In this document: positions 8,689 through 15,808 of the stretch, piece by piece
Position numbering within the stretch: position 1 is the first letter of the stretch
Layout of the letters: the number at the start of each line of letters is the position of its first letter
DNA from: PGYR01 sp048267165
GTDB taxonomy: Bacteria; Bacteroidota; Ignavibacteria; Kapaibacteriales; UBA2268
Length of the DNA: 64,000 nucleotides
Assembly (NCBI GenBank): GCA_048267165.1
Contig: JBLWYD010000007.1
Location: 45,540-109,539, forward strand
Direction of reading: 5' to 3'
The notes under the pieces: generated by a model
Told to the model about the DNA's origin: nothing
Database searches by the model: none
What the model saw: only the letters and a program-made list of their open reading frames with translations
Made by a program: the position numbers and the translations under genes

Positions 8689-9036
8689 ATGAAAAAATTA
8701 TTCGTAGCTATATTAATATCTGTTTCCTTAGTAGGTTTAGCCCTAACTCAAACGGATATCAACGCACAATCAGGTACAACTGGTACGACAGTAAGTTTAT
8801 CATCTGAATTTATTAATTCAAGTGTTTCGATTGACAAAGAAAGAGCACTTGAACTTTACAAAGCAGGTCAAGCATTAGCATTCAAATCTAATGGTAAAAT
8901 TTACTTTGTAATGAATGCAGCTGGAAACGTAGATACAAAGAGCCTTATCAAACATGCTGGTGGCGATTATACAATCGGTGGTTCAGTAAAGTCTGCTAAA
9001 GGATTTAATTACATTATCGCTAATTCATACAACTAA
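8689..9036 (+). CDS. Small secreted protein, paralogous to the C-terminal domain of the next gene
   Basis: A 115-residue protein with a type I signal peptide (cut probable after INA near residue 26). The mature part is a single domain of about 75 residues. Its core LYKAGQALAFKSNGKIYFVM, then NAAGNVDTKSLIKHAGG, aligns with LVMAGQYIGFVSNGTFYMVY and NAAGNYDWKGLAKVADK in the following lipoprotein. The pattern of a K/S-N-G turn, a short strand, then NAAGN suggests a small beta-rich periplasmic domain. I do not recognise the family. It lies in an apparent three-gene unit with the FN3 lipoprotein and the lipoprotein at 9047. Confidence 0.8.
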   Translation: MKKLFVAILISVSLVGLALTQTDINAQSGTTGTTVSLSSEFINSSVSIDKERALELYKAGQALAFKSNGKIYFVMNAAGNVDTKSLIKHAGGDYTIGGSVKSAKGFNYIIANSYN

Positions 9037-9046
9037 GGAGTAAATC

Positions 9047-9559
9047 ATGAAAAATATACTATTAGTATTATTGCTATCAGGTTTACTATTTGCTTGTGGC
9101 GGAAACGAGGAAAAAGATACACCAGCTGAAGAAACTGCACAAGAGCAAGTTGAAGCAGTAGAAGAAGCTGCAGAAGATGCGGGTGAAGCTATTGAAGAAA
9201 CTGGTGAAGACGTAGTTGAAGGAACTAAAGAAGTTGCAAATAACGTAAAGGAAGCTGTAACAGGTGAATCTACAAAACCTACAAATGGTGGTTGGACAGG
9301 GAAAGTAGTTAAAATGACTGATTTCCTTTCTGGAAACTACGAAGCACTAAGTGTAGCTAGAGTAAAAGAACTAGTTATGGCTGGTCAATATATAGGATTT
9401 GTTTCTAATGGTACTTTCTATATGGTGTATAATGCTGCTGGAAATTACGATTGGAAAGGCCTTGCTAAAGTTGCAGACAAAGAAACTGTAACTATCCAAG
9501 GTAAAGTAAGTAAAGTTAATGGTGTTTCTATTATAATGGCTACAAGTATAGCTGGTTAA
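9047..9559 (+). CDS. Lipoprotein with Glu/Ala-rich linker and small paralogous domain
   Basis: The 170-residue product has a lipobox ending at Cys17 (LLFACGGNEE). Residues 20-80 are a low-complexity linker rich in Glu and Ala (EEAAEDAGEAIEETGEDV) that is likely an extended helix or coiled coil. Residues 85-170 are the same domain as in the preceding gene. The arrangement suggests a membrane-tethered version of the soluble 8689 product, with the acidic linker holding the domain away from the membrane. Function is unknown. It ends the gene group; a strong terminator begins 29 bases later. Confidence 0.82.
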   Translation: MKNILLVLLLSGLLFACGGNEEKDTPAEETAQEQVEAVEEAAEDAGEAIEETGEDVVEGTKEVANNVKEAVTGESTKPTNGGWTGKVVKMTDFLSGNYEALSVARVKELVMAGQYIGFVSNGTFYMVYNAAGNYDWKGLAKVADKETVTIQGKVSKVNGVSIIMATSIAG

Positions 9560-9587
9560 TAGCACTTTATCTTTATTAGATATATGA

Positions 9588-9617
9588 GCCACTCTTGACG
9601 AAAGAGTGGCTTTTTTT
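9588..9617 (+). terminator. Intrinsic terminator after the small lipoprotein genes
   Basis: A perfect 9-bp stem (GCCACTCTT with AAGAGTGGC), a 5-nt loop and seven T. Confidence 0.92.
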
Positions 9618-9744
9618 GTACCTTAAATACAGAAACACTTCTGAAAGCTCAGCGCTTACAGAGTGAAGTAAACATTCTAAGAATCTTTTATAATAAAATA
9701 AATAACAATTAATACAATTTGTATTTTAATCTTTCGTTTTGTAA

Positions 9745-9764
9745 GTTAGTGAGTATTCACTAAC
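9745..9764. promoter_or_regulatory. Perfect 20-bp palindrome, candidate TetR operator
   Basis: GTTAGTGA-gtat-TCACTAAC is perfectly symmetric and ends 23 bases before the first ATG of the operon that encodes a TetR-family protein. Its TTAGTGA/TCACTAA half-sites have the size and style of many TetR-family operators. A TTTTG at 9737-9741 is followed after 19 bases by TAACATTA, a weak match to the -33/-7 promoter, so the palindrome would lie between the promoter elements, as expected for a repressor site. A 16/20 copy occurs at 14476-14495. Confidence 0.7.
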
Positions 9765-9787
9765 ATTAAAATAAAAAAGGTGTAGAA

Positions 9788-10195
9788 ATGGAAGGTAAAA
9801 GAAATATTGCGATTGGGTTTTTGACCATGGGAGTATTTATGGCTTATGGGTTTTTACTCATTTACCTTCGTGACTTTGCTCCTGGTAAAGAGGATTGGAT
9901 TGCTAACTATGGTTTAGGTGTGCATTTCGAGAGTCGATTGGCTCACGTACATGGTAATCTTTTTGCATTTCTGAATATATTGGTAGGCTATTTATTACTC
10001 AGATTCAAAGATGTTTTGCCGAATGTAAAAACTATTTCGTGGTTATCACTCATTGGATTGTTGATGCCTTTAGGTATATTAGCAGAGATTTATCTGGGAG
10101 CATCTCCGATTTTTGTGTTGCTAGGTGCTATTGCTATGACTGCTTCGGTAGTATGGCTAGGCATCGCATTTTTTAAAATGAAAACAATAAAATAG
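9788..10195 (+). CDS. Small four-helix membrane protein with AHVHGN motif
   Basis: A 135-residue inner-membrane protein with four predicted helices (about residues 6-27, 53-72, 82-102 and 106-128). A motif SRLAHVHGNLFAFLN stands at the start of helix 2. Paired histidines at a helix start could bind heme or metal. The layout (four helices, a long first loop with Trp, then AH-x-H and LN) recalls the heme-binding styrene-oxide isomerase type of small membrane protein, but I cannot test that resemblance here. It is first in the operon, right after the palindromic operator, and the next gene begins 5 bases after its stop. Confidence 0.75.
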   Translation: MEGKRNIAIGFLTMGVFMAYGFLLIYLRDFAPGKEDWIANYGLGVHFESRLAHVHGNLFAFLNILVGYLLLRFKDVLPNVKTISWLSLIGLLMPLGILAEIYLGASPIFVLLGAIAMTASVVWLGIAFFKMKTIK

Positions 10196-10199
10196 ATTT

Positions 10200-11816
10200 A
10201 TGAAAAACGTAATTACAGTATATTTTCTAGTATTTATTCTCTCTATGAACCTCTACTCGAAAGAGACAAATGTTTATGTAAAAGTAAAACCAATGGAATT
10301 TGTCGATTTAGGTGGGCTACAATCTTATGCCTTCGCTCAACACGAGGGGAAATGGCTCATTGTTGGTGGTAGATTAGACGGTCTGCATAGAAGGCAACCT
10401 TTTGCGGCATTCGATGAAGCTGGTAATAATAATCAGATTATAGTAATTGACCCAGTTAAGAAACAAAAGTGGTCAAAAGATCTTAGCTCCCTTCCCGTTG
10501 GTATTCGTGAGCAACTTAGCTCAACTAATATGGAGTTCAGCCAAGAGGGAAACTATCTATATTGCATAGGTGGTTACGGCTATAGTGGAACAACTGGTGA
10601 CCATACTACTTATGCCAAACTAACGGCTATTAATGTAAAAGAGACAATAGAAGCTATAATAAATGGAACAAGTATTGCTGATTATTTCAGACAAATAGAA
10701 GATGAAATATTCCAAGTGACAGGTGGACATCTATCAAAAATAGATGACAGATTCTACCTACTTGGTGGGCAGAAATTCATAGGAAGATATAATCCTATGG
10801 GCCCTGACCACGGACCTGGGTTCACTCAAGAATATACTAATGCGATTCGTGTTTTTAATATTAATGATGATGGAAAAACAATTTCAATAGAGCATTTACC
10901 ATCTCATTTGGATAAAGAAAATCTACATCGAAGAGATTATAATGCAGTAGAGCAGATTATGCCAAATGGTAAAGAAGGAATAACTATGTTTTCTGGGGTA
11001 TTCAAGGAAGTTGATGACTTGCCCTTTCTAAATAGTGTAGATGTTAGCTTAGATAATTACAAAGTAAATAACGATTTCAAGCAATATTACAATCATTATC
11101 ATTGCCCAGTACTTCCACTATACTCGGAATCTGAGAATAGAATGCACACGATATTCTTCGGTGGCATTGCTCAGTTTTATGATAATGAAGGAACACTAGT
11201 TCAAGACGATAATGTACCTTTTGTAAACACAATAGCAAAAGTATCAAGGGATAAAGATGGCAATATGATAGAATACAAAATGTCAGAAGAAATGCCATCA
11301 TTACTCGGAGCTGGTGGAGAGTTTATTCCTAATTTAACGCTACCTCATTATGATAATGGGGTCTTCAAACTAGATAATTTGTCGGAAGAGAGTATTCTAA
11401 TAGGTTATATTTATGGCGGTATTAGTAGTACAGCACCTAATATATTCACAATAAATGACGGTACTCAAAGTACCGCAAATAATCAAATATTTGAAGTCTA
11501 TATAAGTACTGCTACGATAGTATCTGTAGATGAAATAAATGAAGCTAGCATAAGTGATTTAGACCTAAAAATTTATCCGAATCCAGGTAAGAAACTAATA
11601 AATATAGAATACAATCTTACAAAAACAGACGATGTGAAAATAAGAATAACAGATTTAGAAGGAAAGCTAATAGATGAAGTGGAGTTTGCAAATCAGACAA
11701 CAGGTAAACATACATATTCAAAAACTATAGATGGGTTGGTAAATGGAAGCATTTATTTCCTTAGTATTGAAACATCAAACAAAACTGAAACAAGAAAATT
11801 AGTAATAGAAAGATAA
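10200..11816 (+). CDS. Kelch-like beta-propeller protein with type IX sorting domain
   Basis: The 538-residue product has a signal peptide (MKNVITVYFLVFILSMNLYS), about 420 residues of Kelch-like repeats, and a sorting domain over the last 80 residues (LKIYPNPGKKLINIEY, then a basic end RKLVIER). Kelch-type phrases include WLIVGGRLDGLHRR, LYCIGGYGYSGTTGDH, FYLLGGQKFIGRYN and IFFGGIAQFYDNEG. It should be exported by type IX secretion and displayed or released. It is unusual in lying inside a regulatory and membrane operon: its stop TAA overlaps the TetR gene start as TAATG. Its partner may be a substrate or scaffold of the envelope module downstream. Confidence 0.85.
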   Translation: MKNVITVYFLVFILSMNLYSKETNVYVKVKPMEFVDLGGLQSYAFAQHEGKWLIVGGRLDGLHRRQPFAAFDEAGNNNQIIVIDPVKKQKWSKDLSSLPVGIREQLSSTNMEFSQEGNYLYCIGGYGYSGTTGDHTTYAKLTAINVKETIEAIINGTSIADYFRQIEDEIFQVTGGHLSKIDDRFYLLGGQKFIGRYNPMGPDHGPGFTQEYTNAIRVFNINDDGKTISIEHLPSHLDKENLHRRDYNAVEQIMPNGKEGITMFSGVFKEVDDLPFLNSVDVSLDNYKVNNDFKQYYNHYHCPVLPLYSESENRMHTIFFGGIAQFYDNEGTLVQDDNVPFVNTIAKVSRDKDGNMIEYKMSEEMPSLLGAGGEFIPNLTLPHYDNGVFKLDNLSEESILIGYIYGGISSTAPNIFTINDGTQSTANNQIFEVYISTATIVSVDEINEASISDLDLKIYPNPGKKLINIEYNLTKTDDVKIRITDLEGKLIDEVEFANQTTGKHTYSKTIDGLVNGSIYFLSIETSNKTETRKLVIER

Positions 11817-12400
11817 TGAGAGAAATAACAGACAGACAATTAGAAATAATAGAAGCATCAGGGAAACTCCTGACCGAAAAAGGTGTGAGTGGTCTTACTA
11901 TTAAGAATATTGCCAAAGAAATGGAGTTCTCGGAGAGTGCTGTTTATAGGCATTTCAAAAGTAAAGAAGACATAATAATTGCAATGCTTAACTACTTAGC
12001 TGAGAGCATGCACATACGTTTGTCTAAGATATGTGGTGGGAATATACCAGCTGAACAAAAGTTAATAGAAGTATTCCAAAGTCAACTAGACTTTTTCGAA
12101 GCGAATCCTAACTTCGTAGTGGCTGTATTTTCCGATGGACTTTTCGAAGAAAGCGAGAAGATAAATGAGGCAATTCAGAGAATAATGGGTGTTAATATGA
12201 AAAACGTAGTACCAGTTATAGCTGAAGGGCAGAAGACTGGTGAGTTTATTGACACTATGAAACCCGAAGAATTAATGCATATAGTTATGGGTTCATTCCG
12301 TTTACAAATGTACAAATGGAGAGTATCGAATATGAAATTTGACATTCAAACAGAAGGAAAAAAAGTAATCTTTAACCTTATTAAATTAATCACATTATGA
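11816..12400 (+). CDS. TetR/AcrR-family transcriptional regulator
   Basis: The 194-residue product has an N-terminal helix-turn-helix domain at about residues 7-55 (ASGKLLTEKGVSGLTIKNIA and SESAVYRHFKSKEDIIIAML), followed by an all-helical ligand-binding and dimerisation domain. In this family the C-domain binds a small molecule and releases the dimer from a palindromic operator. The obvious target is the palindrome at 9745, making the operon autoregulated, with the 14476 copy offering control of the efflux genes. Translation is coupled on both sides: TAATG with the Kelch gene and an ATGA overlap with the next gene. The ligand cannot be predicted. Confidence 0.93.
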   Translation: MREITDRQLEIIEASGKLLTEKGVSGLTIKNIAKEMEFSESAVYRHFKSKEDIIIAMLNYLAESMHIRLSKICGGNIPAEQKLIEVFQSQLDFFEANPNFVVAVFSDGLFEESEKINEAIQRIMGVNMKNVVPVIAEGQKTGEFIDTMKPEELMHIVMGSFRLQMYKWRVSNMKFDIQTEGKKVIFNLIKLITL

Positions 12401-12786
12401 ATATAACAGATAAAATACTCTTAACCGTACTCTTCCTACTCGGAGCACTAACTCTACTATTGAGTGGGTCAGTAATATTCGATTTGTTCGGGATGAGAGA
12501 GATAGAAGGCAATTACGTTGATTTTGTAGTATGGGCTAACTTTGTAAGCAGCCTACTCTATATAATCACCGCCATTGATTTTATTAAAAATAAGCAATGG
12601 CGATGGCAATATCTTGCCTATTCGTTTGTTATCCTAGTTGGTGCCTCGATAGCTTTTTGGATTTATATCGAAAATGGTGGTATCCACGAAGCAAAGACAA
12701 TTAAGGCAATTATTTTTAGAACAATATTCACTGGAATTTTACTAATTTCATCATTTATAAAATACAAAAAGGGATTGAAAAAATGA
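12397..12786 (+). CDS. Four-helix inner-membrane protein of unknown function
   Basis: The 129-residue product has four predicted membrane helices (about residues 7-28, 44-62, 72-91 and 105-122), short loops and a basic C-terminus (KYKKGLKK). I recognise no family and see no cysteine pairs. Its gene overlaps the TetR gene and the His-rich lipoprotein gene by ATGA junctions, so the three are made in step. It may anchor or assist the envelope module, but that is inference from position only. Confidence 0.8.
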   Translation: MNITDKILLTVLFLLGALTLLLSGSVIFDLFGMREIEGNYVDFVVWANFVSSLLYIITAIDFIKNKQWRWQYLAYSFVILVGASIAFWIYIENGGIHEAKTIKAIIFRTIFTGILLISSFIKYKKGLKK

Positions 12787-13307
12787 AGTATATAATCGGA
12801 CTACTTACGGCAGGTCTATTACTATTCGGTTGCACAAATGAGGGTGGCGATGCTCACAATGATTCACACGAAATGCACGATCAAGCTGAGGACCACTCAG
12901 GACACGACCATGGAGATGAAGGTCACGAAGGACATGGACACGATGACCACGAAGGTCATGGCCATGAGAATCAGACGCCAACAGTTGGTATAACTTTGAA
13001 TAATGGTGATAAATGGGTTGCTGACAAGCACACGAATGATAAAGTTAGTGAAATGAAAAATGAGTTAGCTAATTATAAGAAAAGTAAAGATTACGAGAAA
13101 CTAACAACTAACTTGGTAGCAGACGTAAAGGAATTAATAAAAGGATGCACAATGGATGGTGAACCACATAACCAGTTGCACCATTGGTTAGAGCCATACT
13201 TAGGAATGGTAAAAGGGATGAAAGAAGTCAACAACGACGCTGATAAATCGGCTAAAGTAGAAGCGATAGAAGCATCATTAAACCAATACACTGAATATTT
13301 CAAATGA
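12783..13307 (+). CDS. Histidine-rich lipoprotein, probable metal binder
   Basis: The 174-residue product has a lipobox ending at Cys17 (LLLFGCTNEGG). Residues 25-63 contain about a dozen histidines in HDHGDEGHEGHG-like repeats mixed with Asp and Glu, a composition typical of zinc, nickel or copper buffering segments. Residues 70-174 form a helical domain (NDKVSEMKNELANYKK, LVADVKELIKGCTMDGEPHNQLHHWLEP in parts) with further histidines and one Cys. It overlaps both neighbours by ATGA. Position beside a diheme lipoprotein suggests a role in metal or heme handling at the outer face of the inner membrane or on the outer membrane. Confidence 0.85.
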   Translation: MKYIIGLLTAGLLLFGCTNEGGDAHNDSHEMHDQAEDHSGHDHGDEGHEGHGHDDHEGHGHENQTPTVGITLNNGDKWVADKHTNDKVSEMKNELANYKKSKDYEKLTTNLVADVKELIKGCTMDGEPHNQLHHWLEPYLGMVKGMKEVNNDADKSAKVEAIEASLNQYTEYFK

Positions 13308-14263
13308 GAAAGAATTTTATAATATCGTTCATCGCAATCATCGCACTGCTATTCACAGTAGTAGCGTGCGACGATTCTAATGCTAAAGAAGAGACAAAGG
13401 AATCAAAGAAAGACGAGAACCGCAAGGCATTGCGTATCATCAGCACTACTTGTTTCACTTGCCATTCACCAGAAAGAGAAATGGATCACAAGGGAAGAAC
13501 AGGGCCTCCAATCTTCAAGATACGTCAGCACTATATGCGTGACGGTATAACTAGAGATGAGTTCGTTGCTGAAGTAAGTTCGTTCCTAAAAGAGCCAACT
13601 GAAGCTAAAGCAAAGATGAAAGGAGCTATTCGTAATTTCGGATTAATGCCACGTATGCCTTTACCAGACGAAGATATTCGAATGATAGCTGAATATCTAT
13701 ATGACAATGATTTGACTGCAGAGCAATGGGGCAAAGCCGGTAAAATGGCAATGAGTACAGGCGATGATCAGTCGATGAATTATGAAGAGCTAGGTAGAGA
13801 ATATGCAATGGGTACGAAGGCAGTATTGGGTAAGAACCTAATGGGTGCAATTAAATCTGAAGGAACACCGCACGCAGTTGACTTCTGTAATACTCGTGCA
13901 TACCCACTAACAGATAGTATGGCTAAGCACTACAATGTTAGCATAAAGCGAGTGAGTGACAAGCCAAGAAACCCGAGCAATGTAGCAAACAAAGATGAAA
14001 CAGCATTTATAAATGTATTACACGAGCGTATAGCAAAAGGCGAAGAGTTGGGTTCTAAAGTAAGTGAGCTCAATGGTAAAATGGTTGGCTATTATCCAAT
14101 AGAGACAAATGCTATGTGTTTGCAGTGCCACGGTACGCCCGAAAAAGATATAGAAAAGCTAACACAAACTAAGATAAAAGAAAAGTATCCCAATGATAAA
14201 GCTATCGGCTATGGTGCAAACCAAATCCGAGGTATTTGGGTAGTCGAGATGGATAAGAAGTAA
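13304..14263 (+). CDS. Diheme c-type lipoprotein with Tll0287-like (DUF3365) domain
   Basis: The 319-residue product has a lipobox at Cys22 (FTVVACDDS). Two covalent heme motifs are visible: C50-F-T-C-H54 in an N-terminal cytochrome c-like segment (residues 38-135, with MPRMPLPDEDIRMIAEYL at its end) and C272-L-Q-C-H276 near the C-terminus. Residues 150-319 match the Tll0287-like/DUF3365 fold (AVDFCNTRAYPLTDSMAK, ISIKRVSDKPRNPSN-type segment, ETNAMCLQCHG), a heme-binding sensor-type domain. It should be a periplasm-facing redox or gas sensor or electron carrier. It ends the coupled gene series, overlapping the His-rich gene by ATGA. A cytochrome c maturation system must exist elsewhere. Confidence 0.9.
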   Translation: MRKNFIISFIAIIALLFTVVACDDSNAKEETKESKKDENRKALRIISTTCFTCHSPEREMDHKGRTGPPIFKIRQHYMRDGITRDEFVAEVSSFLKEPTEAKAKMKGAIRNFGLMPRMPLPDEDIRMIAEYLYDNDLTAEQWGKAGKMAMSTGDDQSMNYEELGREYAMGTKAVLGKNLMGAIKSEGTPHAVDFCNTRAYPLTDSMAKHYNVSIKRVSDKPRNPSNVANKDETAFINVLHERIAKGEELGSKVSELNGKMVGYYPIETNAMCLQCHGTPEKDIEKLTQTKIKEKYPNDKAIGYGANQIRGIWVVEMDKK

Positions 14264-14270
14264 CCTTTTT

Positions 14271-14297
14271 TACCCTCTTAAAGATTTAAGAGGGCTA
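14271..14297 (-). repeat. Intergenic repeat, family B (AT core, CCCTCTTAA arms)
   Basis: CCCTCTTAAAgATTTAAGAGGG-type palindrome. The same family occurs at 19984, 35146, 48111 and, degenerate, at 61149. It could also work as a stem-loop 8 bases after the diheme gene. The stretch that follows (14303-14353) holds a weaker inverted pair, CGCTCA and TGAGCG. Confidence 0.7.
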
Positions 14298-14380
14298 GAT
14301 GTTGTTGGTTTCGGCTCCGCTCAACCAGCGGATAATTCGATGCCTGAGCGAAGGTAAAGTAAGGAAAATATTACCGTTGA

Positions 14381-14435
14381 AGTCCTCCTTGTCAAGGGAG
14401 GATTTCCTGCCTTTGGCTGGACAGGTAGGTGGGTT
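14381..14435 (+). repeat. Intergenic repeat, family C
   Basis: About 55 bases, with arms TCCTCCTTG and CAAGGGAGGA followed by GGACAGGTAGGTGGGTT. A close copy lies in inverted orientation at 47938-47990 with the same order of blocks, so this is a dispersed element rather than gene sequence. Confidence 0.75.
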
Positions 14436-14458
14436 AAAAACGATTGTTCAATAAATAA

Positions 14459-15802
14459 ATGCGTTTGATTATGAAGTTAGTAAGCGTTCACAAACTATAT
14501 ATGCTCGTTAGTATATTACTATTCTCTACGCTAGGAGCATCACCGCTTCGAGCTGAGCAATGGTCGTTGCAGCAGTGTATAGACTCAGCTGTAGTCCATA
14601 ATAAGAGTCTAGAGATTAGCAAAAACGAGATAGGCATTAGCCGCGAAAAAGAAAGCGAAGTATATGCTAATTTGATTCCCAAATTGGAATTCAACTCCGA
14701 GTATAAATACTTCACAGATTTGCCTTATCAGATTATGCCTATGAGTCTTTTCGGTGGGCCAGCTGGTAAATTCAAAGAAGTGCAGTTCGGTGTTCCTCAT
14801 AATATCAACGCAAATATAATGCTGACGATGCCGCTTTACAATGCACAGATATTCGGTGGTATAACGGCTACTGGGCAAGGAATAGAGATGAAAAAACTCC
14901 TTTACCAAAAGACGGAAGAAGACATAATATACCAAGTTTCTACTCTTTACTATAATCTACAAATACTCGATAATACTAGAGCTTTCCTTGATAGTAATAT
15001 GATAAATAGTAATAAGCTATTGGCTACTATCACGCTACTCAAAGACAATCAGCTAGCCACAGGAGTAGATGTAAATAAGATTGAACTACAAGTAAATCAG
15101 CTAGAAAACAGAATGGAAACGGTTAAGAACCAACAGCTGCAAGCGATGAATATGCTGAAATTTCTAATCGGTAAAAGTGATGCAAATATTACAATTTCTA
15201 ACCAGATAATAGTTGAAAATACTAGCGATAATTATGAAGTTAATCCTATAAACATAAAGCTAAAAGAGAAGAAAACAGAGCTGATCAAACAAGAAATAAC
15301 TAATCTTAAAAATGAAAGATTACCTTCGCTAATGCTAATCGGAAACTATGGTACTACGGGGTTTGGGTATAATGAAAAGCCGAACGATTTCCTCGATTTT
15401 TACCCTATTGGCTTTGTAGGTTTGAAGTTGAATGTACCTCTTTTCACGGGTACAGTATTACCAAAGAGAGTAGAACAAAAATCGATAGAACTACAGAATA
15501 ATGAGCTTGAAATAGGCATAATAAAGGATAAGAACAAGATAGATATAGAGAACGCTATCAACATAAGACAGACTACTTTTAAGCAAATTGAAAACTCGAA
15601 AGCCAATGTTGATTTGGCGAATACTATATACAATCAAACACTGCTTCAACACAGTCAGGGGCTAGCTAACATCACCGATATACTGTTGGCTGACAATACA
15701 TTACGACAATCACAACAAGAGTATTTATCAAATTTAATTGACTACCTGAAATCTGATTTAGAATACAGAAAATTGACAGGTCATCTCACAACTAACGAGT
15801 AA
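14459..15802 (+). CDS. TolC-like outer-membrane efflux protein
   Basis: Forms the outer-membrane duct of a tripartite pump. The 447-residue product has a signal peptide ending near SPLRAEQW and then two repeats of the outer-membrane efflux protein family: long helices separated by strand pairs, beginning WSLQQCIDSAVVHNKSLEISKNEIG (in parts) and ending with LANITDILLADNTLRQSQQEY. The family's usual length is 420-480. Alternative starts at 14471 and 14501 are possible; the start at 14471 gives the most typical signal peptide (MKLVSVHKLY then a hydrophobic core). A degenerate copy of the TetR palindrome overlaps this start region. The adaptor gene follows after 6 bases. Confidence 0.92.
   Translation: MRLIMKLVSVHKLYMLVSILLFSTLGASPLRAEQWSLQQCIDSAVVHNKSLEISKNEIGISREKESEVYANLIPKLEFNSEYKYFTDLPYQIMPMSLFGGPAGKFKEVQFGVPHNINANIMLTMPLYNAQIFGGITATGQGIEMKKLLYQKTEEDIIYQVSTLYYNLQILDNTRAFLDSNMINSNKLLATITLLKDNQLATGVDVNKIELQVNQLENRMETVKNQQLQAMNMLKFLIGKSDANITISNQIIVENTSDNYEVNPINIKLKEKKTELIKQEITNLKNERLPSLMLIGNYGTTGFGYNEKPNDFLDFYPIGFVGLKLNVPLFTGTVLPKRVEQKSIELQNNELEIGIIKDKNKIDIENAINIRQTTFKQIENSKANVDLANTIYNQTLLQHSQGLANITDILLADNTLRQSQQEYLSNLIDYLKSDLEYRKLTGHLTTNE
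14476..14495. promoter_or_regulatory. Degenerate copy of the TetR palindrome at the TolC gene start
   Basis: GTTAGTAAGCGTTCACAAAC matches the palindrome at 9745-9764 in 16 of 20 positions without gaps, and 7 of 10 symmetric pairs are kept. It lies just inside the TolC frame if translation begins at 14459 or 14471, and in the leader if it begins at 14501. It could be a second binding site of the TetR regulator or a chance match. Confidence 0.4.
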
Positions 15803-15808
15803 GAAATC

